Assembly: GCA_903922735.1 (NCBI GenBank)
Contig: CAIXUZ010000036.1
Coordinates: 62,001 to 126,000, forward strand
Direction of reading: 5' to 3'
Length of the DNA: 64,000 bases
Source: an uncultured Verrucomicrobia subdivision 3 bacterium
GTDB taxonomy: Bacteria > Verrucomicrobiota > Verrucomicrobiia > Limisphaerales > UBA11358
A model generated the notes under the pieces. It saw only the letters and a program-made list of their open reading frames with translations, was not told the origin of the DNA and made no database searches. This document shows positions 1-8,302 of this stretch, in pieces. The first letter of the stretch is position 1; every line of letters starts with the position of its first letter. The translations under genes were made by a program, and so were the position numbers.

Positions 1-236
1 GTACGCGCGGTGCCGAGGATCGAGCCGCCTTTGAGGTGGATGTCCTTCACGTCGCGGATGGACAGAGGCTTGATCTGCGTGGTGTCGCCTTGCGCGATGT
101 ATTTGAAGCCATCGCGAAAGCCGATGACTTCGTAGCCTTGATTGATGCCCTCGATGGTGGCCGCCGAGATGACGCCGTTCAGTCCGGGTGCCGGACCACC
201 GCCGACCAAAATTCCAAGTCTGCCTTTAACGCTCAT
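1..236 (-). CDS. Phosphofructokinase (PPi-type group), N-terminal part, cut by window edge
   Basis: Reading leftward from an ATG at 236, 78 codons stay open to the window edge. The peptide has a nucleotide/diphosphate-binding glycine loop (GGGPAPGLNG, residues 12-21) and later GGSILGTART, which are the first two conserved blocks of phosphofructokinases. A Pro in the first loop and GTxRT in the second resemble the pyrophosphate-dependent or mixed group III enzymes more than bacterial ATP-PFK. The product would phosphorylate fructose 6-phosphate in glycolysis. It is divergent from the GmhB-like gene, whose start lies 105 bases away. The donor (ATP or PPi) is decided by residues beyond the edge, so it remains open. 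Confidence 0.8.
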   Translation of the reverse strand, partial: MSVKGRLGILVGGGPAPGLNGVISAATIEGINQGYEVIGFRDGFKYIAQGDTTQIKPLSIRDVKDIHLKGGSILGTAR

Positions 237-341
237 ATTTTGAATATTAAGTTGATGACCGTGAGATGGGCGCATAGTGCCCGCATTGGGGAAAAATTCA
301 ATTCCATTCTTGCCGCAAACCCCTCACAATTTGTCCGCATC

Positions 342-887
342 ATGAACCGCGCTGTATTTCTCGACCGCGATGGCACGCTCATCGTCGAAAAAAACTACCT
401 GCACCGACCCGAGGAGGTGGAGATTTTTCCCGGCGCCGGTCCGGCGTTAAAAAGGCTGGTGAACGCGGGTTTCAAGCTCATCATCGTCACGAACCAGTCC
501 GGCATCGGGCGCGGCTACTACACTCTGGCCGATGCGGAGCGCGTGAACAACCGCGTCTGCGCCGACCTCGCCCGCGACGGTGTGCGTTTTGAAAAAACCT
601 ATATCGCCCCCGAGGCCCCCGACCAGCCCAGCCGCGGACGCAAGCCGTCACCGCAGTTTTTATTCGATGCGCGGGACGAGTTTGATTTGAATCTCGCGGG
701 AAGCTTCATGGTCGGCGACAAGTTAATTGACCTCGAATGCGGCTGGAATGCCGGTGTCAAAAAAAGCATACTCGTCCGCACGGGCTACGGAGCGGAGGAA
801 GAAAAATTGTCGCCGACTGCGATTACCAGCGCGGTGGCGGTCAATAATTTGGCAGAAATGGCAGAGTGGGTTTTAAACTGCCAATAA
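342..887 (+). CDS. gmhB: D-glycero-D-manno-heptose 1,7-bisphosphate 7-phosphatase-like HAD hydrolase
   Basis: A 181-residue HAD-III phosphatase. The nucleophile motif DRDGT is at residues 8-12 (Asp8 and Asp10), TNQSGIGRG follows, and a late MVGDKLIDLECG supplies the Mg-binding acidic residues. In LPS core synthesis this enzyme removes the 7-phosphate in the ADP-heptose pathway, which fits the heptosyltransferase-type gene at 4660. The reading frame is open back to base 36, but that part overlaps the divergent phosphofructokinase; the ATG at 342 begins exactly at the family start. Oddity: the usual zinc loop with its Cys and His residues is replaced by a Pro/Arg-rich stretch without cysteines, so a histidinol-phosphatase-like role is possible. 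Confidence 0.83.
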   Translation: MNRAVFLDRDGTLIVEKNYLHRPEEVEIFPGAGPALKRLVNAGFKLIIVTNQSGIGRGYYTLADAERVNNRVCADLARDGVRFEKTYIAPEAPDQPSRGRKPSPQFLFDARDEFDLNLAGSFMVGDKLIDLECGWNAGVKKSILVRTGYGAEEEKLSPTAITSAVAVNNLAEMAEWVLNCQ

Positions 888-966
888 TTCCGCAGATTGC
901 GCCGGTTTTCGCAGACATTTTCTGCGCCCTTAAAATCTGCGTTCATCTGCGAAATCTACGGTTAAA
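888..966 (+). repeat. Short intergenic repeat rich in ATCTGCG / CGCAGAT
   Basis: Between the GmhB-like gene and glmS the heptamer ATCTGCG or its reverse complement, sometimes one base off, occurs about five times in 80 bases, including a CGCAGA...TCTGCG inverted pair near 910-926 and a direct pair at 935-951. It looks like a copy of a small dispersed repeat rather than a promoter. No glmS ribozyme core is apparent in this leader. Confidence 0.4.
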
Positions 967-972
967 CGTTTT

Positions 973-2904
973 ATGTGTGGAATCATCGGATATGTCGGAA
1001 AAAAAGCGGCCTCGCCCATCCTGCTGGAAGGACTGCGGCGGCTGGAATATCGCGGCTACGACAGCGCGGGCGTAGCAGTTTTGGACAAAGCAAATCTGGC
1101 CGTCCGAAAAAAACTCGGCAAAATTGACGAAGGTATTGCCCGTCTGCTTAAAGCCGATCCCGTCGCCGGCAATCTCGGCATTGCCCACACACGCTGGGCT
1201 ACGCACGGCGCTCCGTCGGACAAAAATTCCCATCCGCACCTTGACGCTTCCGGCAAGATTGCCGTCGTCCACAACGGAGTCATCGAAAACTACGACTTGC
1301 TCAAGCAGAAGTTGATTCAAGCTGGTCACAAGTTCAAATCGGACACGGACACGGAAATCCTCGCGCACCTCATCGGCGACTATTACGAGAAGCGACTTGC
1401 TAAAAGCTGGTGGGACGAGCGTCCTCGCGAGCCGAAAGCAACGAATGGCAGCGGCTCGCCGGGGGCCTCGCCCCACCAGCCGCCAAAGGGCGACACGCTC
1501 ACCCAAGCCGTCTGCGACGCGCTCCGCGAAGTCATCGGCACCTACGGACTCGCGGTCATCTGCGCGGATTTTCCACACACGATTGTGGGTGCGCGCCGCG
1601 GTTCGCCGCTCACCATTGGGATCGGCAAAGATGAGAATTTTTTGACCAGCGATGCCAACGCCATCGTCGCCCACACCAAAAAAGTCGTTTATCTGAACGA
1701 TTACGACGTGGCGACCGTCACCCCGGAAGGTTTCGAGGTTTTTAATCTCGGCGCGGACACAGCCAATGTCCAGATTAGCAATTTGGAATTTTCTCAGGAG
1801 GACGCGGCCCGCGGCAAACACGCGCACTTCATGCTCAAGGAAATTTACGAGCAGCCACAAACAGTGCTGAACGCGCTGCGCGGGCGGCTGGATTTTGAGG
1901 GTGCGACGGCCAAGTTCGGCGGCTTGAACATGACGGCCGCCGAACTGCGCGGCATCGACCGCATCGTCATTGCCGCCAGCGGCACGAGCTGGCATGCAGC
2001 GCTCGTCGGTGAATATTTGATCGAGGAGCTGGCGCAACTGCCGGTCGAGGTGGAGTTCGCGCACGAATTTTGTTACCGGAACTGTCCGCTAGATAAAAAC
2101 ACCGTCCTGCTGGTGTTATCGCAGTCCGGTGAGACGGCCGACACGCTCGCCGCGCTGCGCGAAGCCAGGCGGCGCGGTCATCGTGCGCTGGCCATCGTCA
2201 ATGTCGTCGGCAGCACGATCGCCCGCGAATCCGACGGCGGCATTTACATGCATGCCGGGCCGGAGATCGGCGTCGCCTCGACCAAGGCATTCGTTTCCAC
2301 CATCACGATTTTGACGCTGCTCGCCGTGCATTTGGGGCGGATGCGCCATCTTTCCGCCAAGCGCGCCTTGGACGTCTTGCGCGGACTGGAGGCGTTGCCG
2401 AAGCAGATTGAAAAAATACTGACACAAAACCATTTGCTGAAAAAGCTCGCGAAGAAGTATGCCAAAGCGGACGATTTCTTTTTTCTGGGCCGCGGCTATA
2501 CGTTCCCCATCGCGCTGGAAGGCGCGCTGAAATTGAAGGAAATCTCCTACATTCATGCCGAAGGCTATTCAGCGGCGGAGATGAAGCATGGACCCATTGC
2601 CTTGATAGATGACAAAACCCCGACGGTTTTCCTCGTGCCGCAGGATGCGATGTATGACAAGACGATGGCAAATCTCGCCATGATTCGGGCGCGTAAAGGC
2701 CCGATCATCGCGCTGGCCAGCGAAGGCGACAAGGCGATCAGGAAGGTGGCGAACGATGTGATTTACCTGCCGGCAACTCTTGATTTGCTGAATCCGATAC
2801 TCGCCAGCGTGCCGCTGCAATTGTTCGCTTATCACATCGCTGTCGCCCGCAGATGCGACGTGGACAAACCCCGCAACCTTGCCAAAAGCGTGACCGTAGA
2901 ATAA
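973..2904 (+). CDS. glmS: Glutamine--fructose-6-phosphate aminotransferase (isomerizing)
   Basis: Makes glucosamine 6-phosphate from fructose 6-phosphate and glutamine, the entry to peptidoglycan and LPS amino sugars. The N-terminal glutaminase domain starts MCGIIGYVG, with Cys2 as the nucleophile once Met is removed. Two SIS domains follow (about residues 320-450 and 490-620) with ASGTSWHAA and LVLSQSGETADT, and the enzyme ends with the invariant KPRNLAKSVTVE. At 643 residues it is about 30 longer than usual. The excess is residues 145-169 in the glutaminase domain, encoded by a palindromic repeat (1406-1480). Without it, GDYYEKRLAK would join GDTLTQAV as in ordinary GlmS. The tRNA-Leu gene follows 16 bases after the stop. 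Confidence 0.96.
   Translation: MCGIIGYVGKKAASPILLEGLRRLEYRGYDSAGVAVLDKANLAVRKKLGKIDEGIARLLKADPVAGNLGIAHTRWATHGAPSDKNSHPHLDASGKIAVVHNGVIENYDLLKQKLIQAGHKFKSDTDTEILAHLIGDYYEKRLAKSWWDERPREPKATNGSGSPGASPHQPPKGDTLTQAVCDALREVIGTYGLAVICADFPHTIVGARRGSPLTIGIGKDENFLTSDANAIVAHTKKVVYLNDYDVATVTPEGFEVFNLGADTANVQISNLEFSQEDAARGKHAHFMLKEIYEQPQTVLNALRGRLDFEGATAKFGGLNMTAAELRGIDRIVIAASGTSWHAALVGEYLIEELAQLPVEVEFAHEFCYRNCPLDKNTVLLVLSQSGETADTLAALREARRRGHRALAIVNVVGSTIARESDGGIYMHAGPEIGVASTKAFVSTITILTLLAVHLGRMRHLSAKRALDVLRGLEALPKQIEKILTQNHLLKKLAKKYAKADDFFFLGRGYTFPIALEGALKLKEISYIHAEGYSAAEMKHGPIALIDDKTPTVFLVPQDAMYDKTMANLAMIRARKGPIIALASEGDKAIRKVANDVIYLPATLDLLNPILASVPLQLFAYHIAVARRCDVDKPRNLAKSVTVE
1406..1480 (+). repeat. 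REP-like palindromic element inserted in frame inside glmS
   Basis: A 75-base imperfect palindrome. The outer arms 1406-1419 and 1467-1480 pair at 13 of 14 positions. The inner arms GCGAGCC (1427-1433) and GGCTCGC (1453-1459) pair perfectly. It is 25 codons long, keeps the glmS frame and encodes a Trp/Pro/Gly-rich segment beginning SWWDERPREP. Length divisible by three and placement at a surface loop of the glutaminase domain explain its tolerance. Confidence 0.8.
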
Positions 2905-2920
2905 TGTTTTGATTGAGGTT

Positions 2921-3004
2921 GCGCGCGTGGTGGAATGGCAGACACGCCAGACTTAGGATCTGGTTCCGCAAGGATTGGAGGTTCAAGTCCTCTCGCGCGC
3001 ACCA
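2921..3004 (+). tRNA. tRNA-Leu (anticodon UAG)
   Basis: An 84-base class II tRNA with encoded CCA. The acceptor stem GCGCGCG (2921-2927) pairs with CGCGCGC (2994-3000), followed by A73 and CCA. The anticodon arm is CCAGA-CTTAGGA-TCTGG, giving anticodon TAG. The variable arm TTCCGCAAGGA is long, as in tRNA-Leu, and the T-loop is GGTTCAAGTCC. It reads leucine CUA, and probably other CUN codons. Confidence 0.96.
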
Positions 3005-3108
3005 CATGTTGGTTGGGTTATATTTTTAAAAATTACATTTTATAATTCAGTTTGCGGTGGACTTGTGTGGCATGGCATATTGTGGTTTCAAAAATTTTAT
3101 ATTAAGCC

Positions 3109-4653
3109 ATGACGAATCCCGCCGCCGCGATGAAGATGCTGATCACTTATGCGATCTGCATTCCGTTGGCGATTTTTGTTGGGTATCTTCTTACCAACCC
3201 GTTGGACTATGGAACATTGGGATTTCTGACTTTTGTACTGGCCGCTTTGATATCGCCAATTTTTATCAAATGGCACTATCCTATTCTGATTTTTGGACTT
3301 GGGTGTCCAATAAGCTTGTTCTTTCTGCCGACCCGGCCGCCATTGTGGCAGGCCGTTGTGGTCTTAAGCTTATCTATTGCGATCGTTGAGCGGACTTTAA
3401 GCAGCAGCCGGCGGTTTATCAGTGTGCCGACTATGACGGTGCCATTAATGTTTTTGCTTGGAACCATTCTCCTTACCATGGAATTGACCGGCGGCATCGG
3501 TTTTCACCAGTTGGGATCAGCAGGGGGCGGCGGTAAGAAATATGTCTATTGTTTTACCGGCATCGCAATGTTTTTTGCTCTCGTTAGCCGGGGAATTCCA
3601 AAAAATAAACGCAACTTATATATATTTCTATACTTTTTTTCAGCAACCTTGAACATTTTTGGCGATATTGGACCAATGCTTCCGCAGCCGTTCAATTACA
3701 TCGGCCTGCTGATTCCGCCCTCGTCAGCGGCTTTTCAAAGTGATGCCGACATTAGGATCATCCGTTTCGGGTTGATTTCCAGCGGCTGCAGTGCGGTTCT
3801 TTTCTGGATGTTGGCCAGGCATGGGATACGGGGAATATTCTTCGGCGGGAATATTTGGCGATTCCCGGCGTTTTGCTTTTTGGTGATGGCCTCACAGCTA
3901 GGCGGGTTTCGCAGTGTATTGATTAATTTTCTGCTGATTTTTATTATTCTATTTTTTTTAGAGCGCTTGCACCGGACCAAATTGCTTTTCGTATTTCTGC
4001 TGGCAGGGACAATGGCATGCGCATTGGTCGTGCCTTTTGCCGGACATCTGCCCAAGGTGATGCAGCGGAGTCTGGCGGTTCTGCCTTTTGTAAACATAAA
4101 TTCAGAGGTGCGAATGGACACCGAAGGTTCAACGGAGTGGCGTTTAAAGATATGGCGAGCCCTCCTGCCACAGATACCACAATATCTACTGCTGGGCAAA
4201 GGCTACTCTTTTTCGGAGGCGGATTGGGAATATATGGGCGGCGGGGCTTTCGGCGGAGGTCAAGCTAACGCGGCAGCGCAATTGGACTCCTCGCAGCAAG
4301 CCCTAGCTCTCTCGAGTGATTTTCATAGTGGCCCATTGTCCACATTAATCGGATTCGGCATCTGGGGAGCCATCGGCATGATCTGGCTCGTGTCAGCAAC
4401 TTTGTGGTTACTCTATCGGAACTATCGGTATGGTGACCCTGAATTGCATACGATCAATGCTTTCCTATTAGCCAATTGCATCACTGCGGTCATTATTTTT
4501 CTTTTCATCTTTGGTGCCTTTCAAAATGACATTGGCACTTTTGCCAAATTGGCGGGGTTAAGTGTCGCCTTAAACTGGGGGGTGTGCCGTCCGCAGGCCA
4601 AGCCAGCCACCATGCAGCGCATCAAACCGTTACCGCAACCACGAGCCGCCTGA
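3109..4653 (+). CDS. O-antigen ligase/polymerase-like polytopic membrane protein
   Basis: 514 residues with about ten to twelve hydrophobic segments spread over almost the whole length and one large polar loop around residues 320-410, the layout of the O-antigen ligase (WaaL)/Wzy family. Such proteins join or polymerise lipid-linked sugar chains at the periplasmic face of the inner membrane. The family has little sequence identity, so the call rests on topology, length and position directly before a heptosyltransferase-type gene (6-base gap, likely one operon). The first half is clearly more AT-rich than its neighbours, as is common for surface-polysaccharide genes that move between strains. 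Confidence 0.62.
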   Translation: MTNPAAAMKMLITYAICIPLAIFVGYLLTNPLDYGTLGFLTFVLAALISPIFIKWHYPILIFGLGCPISLFFLPTRPPLWQAVVVLSLSIAIVERTLSSSRRFISVPTMTVPLMFLLGTILLTMELTGGIGFHQLGSAGGGGKKYVYCFTGIAMFFALVSRGIPKNKRNLYIFLYFFSATLNIFGDIGPMLPQPFNYIGLLIPPSSAAFQSDADIRIIRFGLISSGCSAVLFWMLARHGIRGIFFGGNIWRFPAFCFLVMASQLGGFRSVLINFLLIFIILFFLERLHRTKLLFVFLLAGTMACALVVPFAGHLPKVMQRSLAVLPFVNINSEVRMDTEGSTEWRLKIWRALLPQIPQYLLLGKGYSFSEADWEYMGGGAFGGGQANAAAQLDSSQQALALSSDFHSGPLSTLIGFGIWGAIGMIWLVSATLWLLYRNYRYGDPELHTINAFLLANCITAVIIFLFIFGAFQNDIGTFAKLAGLSVALNWGVCRPQAKPATMQRIKPLPQPRAA

Positions 4654-4659
4654 ACCATC

Positions 4660-5655
4660 GTGAAACCCAGATTGCTCGTCCTCGAATTATGGGGTCTTGG
4701 CGACCTTGTTATCGCCACGCCATTTCTGCGCGCCGCGACGGAAAAATTTGAAGTTACACTGCTCGCCAAACCGTTCGCATTGGAACTCGCCCCGCGACTC
4801 TGGCCAGAGGTGAAAGTGGTGCCGTTCATTGCGCCGTGGACTGCTTTTCACGCGAAATACCATCTCTGGCAGTGGCCGTGGCAGGAGATGCTGCGGTTGC
4901 AAAACTTCTTGTCGGCACAACATTTTGATTACGCCGTTTCAGCCCGCTGGGATCCGCGCGATCATTGGGTGTTAAAAATCATCGGCGCCACGGAACGGAT
5001 CGGCTTTTCACGCCTCAAAAGCGCCCGATATCTGACCCAGGAACTTACCCGCCCCAGTCCGCTGGCCCACCGGAGCGAATTCTGGCGGGTTGCCGGCCAC
5101 GCGCTGGGGTTGACCTTGCCGTCGCGCGAGGAAATCGTGCCGCCATCCCGCACTCTGTCGTCCGTGGCGTTGCTTCACAGCGGGGCCCGGCTGCCGGCAC
5201 GGGTTTGGCCACTGGATTATTTCCAGCAAGTAGCCATGCGCCTGCGGCGGAAAAATATCACCGTGCAGATTGCCTGCGACTCCAACCAGCTCGATTGGTG
5301 GCACAGCCGCAGCGAAAATGCCATCTGCCCCAAAACCGTCACCGAATTGTTCGCCCAAATCGATCGCGCCGGCATCTTTATCGGCAACTGTTCCGGTCCC
5401 GGCCATCTGGCGGCCATCTGCGGCGTGCCGACATTTACGCTTTACGGCCCATCCTTGCCCGAATGGTTTGCCCCCATGCATCCCGAGGCAGAAAAATTTG
5501 AGGGGAAATCCTGCCCATACAAACCGTGTTCAGATTACTGCCGCTTCTCAAAAGCATTCTGCTTGGGCGACTTGACGGCAGAGAATGCGTGGCCGCGCGT
5601 GGAAAAATTTGCGGACAAACATTTGGCCGCTGGCCTGAAAATTTCTCCGGCCTAA
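4660..5655 (+). CDS. Glycosyltransferase family 9 (ADP-heptose:LPS heptosyltransferase type)
   Basis: 331 residues starting at a GTG six bases after the preceding stop. The N-terminus VLELWGLGDLVIATPF matches the GT9 opening motif. The C-terminal half carries the ADP-sugar-binding block around NCSGPGHLAAICGVPTFTLYG. GT9 enzymes transfer heptose (or another sugar) from ADP-heptose onto lipid A-core in the cytoplasm. Together with the GmhB-like phosphatase and the ligase-like gene it forms a small LPS-core group. The acceptor cannot be told from sequence. A Cys-rich stretch near the C-terminus (four Cys in about 20 residues) could bind metal. Confidence 0.82.
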   Translation: MKPRLLVLELWGLGDLVIATPFLRAATEKFEVTLLAKPFALELAPRLWPEVKVVPFIAPWTAFHAKYHLWQWPWQEMLRLQNFLSAQHFDYAVSARWDPRDHWVLKIIGATERIGFSRLKSARYLTQELTRPSPLAHRSEFWRVAGHALGLTLPSREEIVPPSRTLSSVALLHSGARLPARVWPLDYFQQVAMRLRRKNITVQIACDSNQLDWWHSRSENAICPKTVTELFAQIDRAGIFIGNCSGPGHLAAICGVPTFTLYGPSLPEWFAPMHPEAEKFEGKSCPYKPCSDYCRFSKAFCLGDLTAENAWPRVEKFADKHLAAGLKISPA

Positions 5656-5859
5656 CGGCAGATTTCTTAATACCGGAGGCAACCCCGGCACATTACAGAC
5701 GCGCCGCCGCCTAGCGAGGAGTCGTCTTTTAAAACGAAATGTGAAGCTTTAAAATTAATGCTGCGGATGTAGTTTTAAATCCGCCGTGACGCTGATATCA
5801 AATGGTTCGTATTTCGTATTGTTTGGCTGACAACAAAAATCCGAATCAATTCAATAAAC

Positions 5860-6840
5860 TCAAGGGATGGTTAAAATTTCCGGGCGTAGCTGACCGATGA
5901 ATTGGCTTGGCATTCGCTTGTCATAAGAACCTTCGATGGCCTGCTCCAAACCTACATGGCCGTCGGCGAACGTCACATTTGCCTTTTGCGCGTGGCGGAA
6001 GTGGGCATTCGGATAATTGTTAGCGCTGGCGTAATTAGTCTGCAAATCCAGGTAATACCACTCTTTCACCTCAGCGTCGGCTTGGAGGAAATCGTCGACC
6101 GAGGCCGCGTCAGCAAACACAGCGGTTTCCGTGGGGCGACTAATCCGTTTGACGTTTATCGACGGCTGAGCGGGGCTGCCGAAGAGGTAACGATTACAGC
6201 CGTAGCTGAAAATGGTGTTGGTACCTTTTGGTTTGAACTGCGGATTGGCCGCCTGATTCAGCACCGGGCAAAGCCGCACATCAATGCCATGCAAATAAGG
6301 AAACAATGCGCCGGAGGATAAATCAAACGCTCGCTGGCCATCGATACCCGCCTCCAACCAGCCGAACCACCAAGTCTTGCCTTTCATGTTGGCGCTGGTC
6401 CAGAGCGGAAATCCGTTTCCGTTATTGTCATCCCAATATAATTGCACGGCGACACCCAATTGGCGGAGGTTGCTCATGCAATCGGCACGCTGGGCGGTTT
6501 GCTTGGCTTTGCCCAGTGCCGGTAACAACATCGCCGACAGGACGGCGATAATGGCGATGACCACGAGCAATTCAATCAGGGTAAAACCCGGCGCGCGGCG
6601 GGTGGGGTGAACGGAATCCCGTTGCAATAATTCACGGCTCAATTGAAAACTGCGAATGCAATTCCGACAGATGCACGCGCGATTTCGAAAATTTTCCGGC
6701 ACCCGCGCGAGGAGCGCGCCATCGATCTCCTCCTGCGCGCACCAGCACTGGCCCTTGTAAGTGGCGGGCGAACAGATCTGGCACTCATTCACCGCGCCGC
6801 ACAAAGGGCAGGCTGCCGGATTGAAAAACCTGTCGGTCAT
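5860..6840 (-). CDS. Cysteine-rich CWC-like domain fused to an H-X9-DG pseudopilin
   Basis: 326 residues. Residues 11-61 contain nine cysteines arranged as CPLC, CQIC, CWC and CICRNC, resembling the small cysteine-rich CWC family. A type II secretion/type IV pilin signal then begins at Gly85-Phe86 ([20 protein letters not shown]), with the required Glu five residues after the cleavage point. The C-terminus has [15 protein letters not shown], the H-X9-DG hallmark of pseudopilins abundant in Planctomycetes and Verrucomicrobia. A prepilin leader is normally under 30 residues; here it would be 85. A TTG codon would allow an internal start about 13 residues before the cleavage site. Its start overlaps the stop of the upstream gene by 4 bases, so both are translated from the riboswitch-controlled message. 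Confidence 0.78.
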   Translation of the reverse strand: MTDRFFNPAACPLCGAVNECQICSPATYKGQCWCAQEEIDGALLARVPENFRNRACICRNCIRSFQLSRELLQRDSVHPTRRAPGFTLIELLVVIAIIAVLSAMLLPALGKAKQTAQRADCMSNLRQLGVAVQLYWDDNNGNGFPLWTSANMKGKTWWFGWLEAGIDGQRAFDLSSGALFPYLHGIDVRLCPVLNQAANPQFKPKGTNTIFSYGCNRYLFGSPAQPSINVKRISRPTETAVFADAASVDDFLQADAEVKEWYYLDLQTNYASANNYPNAHFRHAQKANVTFADGHVGLEQAIEGSYDKRMPSQFIGQLRPEILTIP

Positions 6841-7811
6841 GGCTGGTCAGCGCGGATGCGATAAAAGGCTTGGGCTGCCGGCGGTTCTGGGTCGGCAAGA
6901 TTCAATCTGGCATTGTTGCCTGGAATGCAGTTGGTCACGGTCGTCCAATGTTTTAAATCCGACGAACGGTCGAGGGCATACAGCCAATTGGTGCAGCTCA
7001 GGAATTGAGCCTGCCACCGGCCGCTTTGGAGATTACCAGTCAGGTTTTTGACCAGCGCAGTGATGCTTGGATCCGGCAAAGCCGGCGCGTGTTTGTGCAC
7101 GAAATAGGGCGAGACGGTGTCGTATTCAAATTCGCCGGCAGCGACGGTGAGTCCAATCCACGAGCCGTTGGTAAGTTGCCGGCTGCTGATACCCCAGTTG
7201 AATTCCCATTGGCCATGAACGCCCAGCGAATCCGGGTTGTTGGCGTTGTCCGGGATCCAAAAGTCACCGATGCCACGCACGGGGCAATTCAGGAAACCAC
7301 CCGCATCGCCCTGTTCGGTCCAAAGTTCCCAGCTAGGGCCATACCATCCGCTCCAAAACAAGTCGTTCGTGTTCACCGGGGCCGCCGAATCTGGATCCAC
7401 GGTGGCGTTGGTCAACAATCCCTTCGAGAAATAATTGATGTTCGTGCCATCGGTTATTCCGGTGCCATCACCGCCGCCAAGGTGATAACCGATACCATAA
7501 AGCCCCAGTCCATATACCGGATGGATGCTTACCACGGAGTAAAGGCGTGGATCCGCCGCCATGACAGCGATAAACATCTGTTCGGCTGAAACCGTGCCAT
7601 TAAAGCGGTAGCCCCACACAAGAGATTTATCCGCGATGGGCGTGGGCACGGTGGAGCCGTAGGTGGATTCTGGTGCGCTCCATTCAATGACCAAGGCGGC
7701 ACGGTTGGTGCCGGTGCCGGTCCAGAACTGGATATCGTTCAATGAGACGGCCGAGGATTTCGAAACGAGAAACAGACCAACCAACGCCAGCCACGAACTA
7801 ATTCTTTTCAT
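6837..7811 (-). CDS. Secreted protein of unknown function under cobalamin riboswitch control
   Basis: 324 residues with a Sec signal peptide (cleavage near residue 21, after SSA). The mature part has distinctive blocks [36 protein letters not shown] and [12 protein letters not shown], then an Asn/Thr-rich region. A short C-terminal module resembling those at the ends of other exported proteins here ends in [10 protein letters not shown] cannot name the family. Because its leader is a cobalamin riboswitch, it should be made when B12 is scarce, so binding or scavenging of corrinoids at the cell surface is a reasonable inference. No TonB receptor or Btu transporter is in the window. It is the first gene of an operon with the CWC-pseudopilin gene. 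Confidence 0.75.
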   Translation of the reverse strand: MKRISSWLALVGLFLVSKSSAVSLNDIQFWTGTGTNRAALVIEWSAPESTYGSTVPTPIADKSLVWGYRFNGTVSAEQMFIAVMAADPRLYSVVSIHPVYGLGLYGIGYHLGGGDGTGITDGTNINYFSKGLLTNATVDPDSAAPVNTNDLFWSGWYGPSWELWTEQGDAGGFLNCPVRGIGDFWIPDNANNPDSLGVHGQWEFNWGISSRQLTNGSWIGLTVAAGEFEYDTVSPYFVHKHAPALPDPSITALVKNLTGNLQSGRWQAQFLSCTNWLYALDRSSDLKHWTTVTNCIPGNNARLNLADPEPPAAQAFYRIRADQP

Positions 7812-7895
7812 TATACCGATCTTTCAATTTTGTTCGCGGAAAAATATTTCAAGCGAACAGTTTTTATTGGGAAGACCAGCGCGCAGCCTGAAAAT

Positions 7896-7933
7896 AAAAA
7901 ACCTTCAGACTCCGGCAAAACGGGGAATGAAGG
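7896..7933 (-). terminator. Rho-independent terminator in the riboswitch expression platform
   Basis: On the minus strand CCTTCA (7933-7928) pairs with TGAAGG (7907-7902) around a GC-rich interior, followed at once by six T. It lies between the cobalamin aptamer and the ATG at 7811, so ligand-dependent premature termination is the likely mechanism. A second 8-bp hairpin (7946-7968) lies between aptamer and terminator. Confidence 0.75.
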
Positions 7934-8028
7934 CATTCGACGAGTCCTGCCGAAACTAGATCGGCAGGCTGGCTCCATCCTTCTCTTTGCGGAGAAGTGC
8001 CCCGAAGCGTTCGAGGCTGACGAGCGCG

Positions 8029-8162
8029 GTCAAATCGGTATCCTGACTCAGGCTTCAAACCTTTTCCCGCCTTCCCGTTCCTGCGAACAGTGGCAATGGG
8101 AATTGTAGCCATTACAGTGGCGCAACCGTCCCGGATTTTCACCGGGTTCCCTGACATTTGAC
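8029..8162 (-). promoter_or_regulatory. Cobalamin (adenosylcobalamin-type) riboswitch aptamer
   Basis: Read leftward, this has the conserved cobalamin-riboswitch blocks in order: GGGAACCCGGTGAAAATCC, then GCGCCACTGTAATGG, then GAAGCCTGAGTCAGGATACC. A perfect 7-bp P1 helix closes it (GTCAAAT at 8162-8156 with ATTTGAC at 8035-8029). It controls the operon 7811-5860. Cobalamin binding normally reduces expression. Confidence 0.93.
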
Positions 8163-8257
8163 TGCGATAAGCGGAATTGCTTCCGCCATTTCAAAGAACG
8201 CGGCCATCTTACTCGCAAAACGTTTTAACCCAAGTGAAATTTTTACGCGCGGAAAAC

Positions 8258-8286
8258 TTGCGCGGCCTCCCCGCAATTTACATAAT
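8258..8286 (+). promoter_or_regulatory. Probable sigma-70 promoter of mdh
   Basis: TTGCGC (8258-8263), a 17-base spacer and CATAAT (8281-8286). The -10 ends 16 bases before the mdh ATG, so the leader would be only about 10 bases and lacks a Shine-Dalgarno sequence. Confidence 0.45.
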
Positions 8287-8302
8287 ACGGCCTCTTAAAT
8301 TT

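Noticed and set aside
36-341. N-terminal extension of the GmhB-like frame back to base 36
   Set aside because: It lies antisense to the clear phosphofructokinase start, and family similarity begins exactly at the ATG at 342.
943-2064. Long 373-codon frame on the minus strand opposite glmS
   Set aside because: Mirror frame caused by GC-rich codon use in glmS; low-complexity, Arg/Val/Asp-rich and no motif. The same holds for other long opposite-strand frames, for example over serA, pfp, leuC and rsgA.
973-2904. A glmS ribozyme in the glmS leader
   Set aside because: The 85-base upstream gap contains only ATCTGCG-type repeats and lacks the ribozyme core; its known range is mainly Firmicutes.
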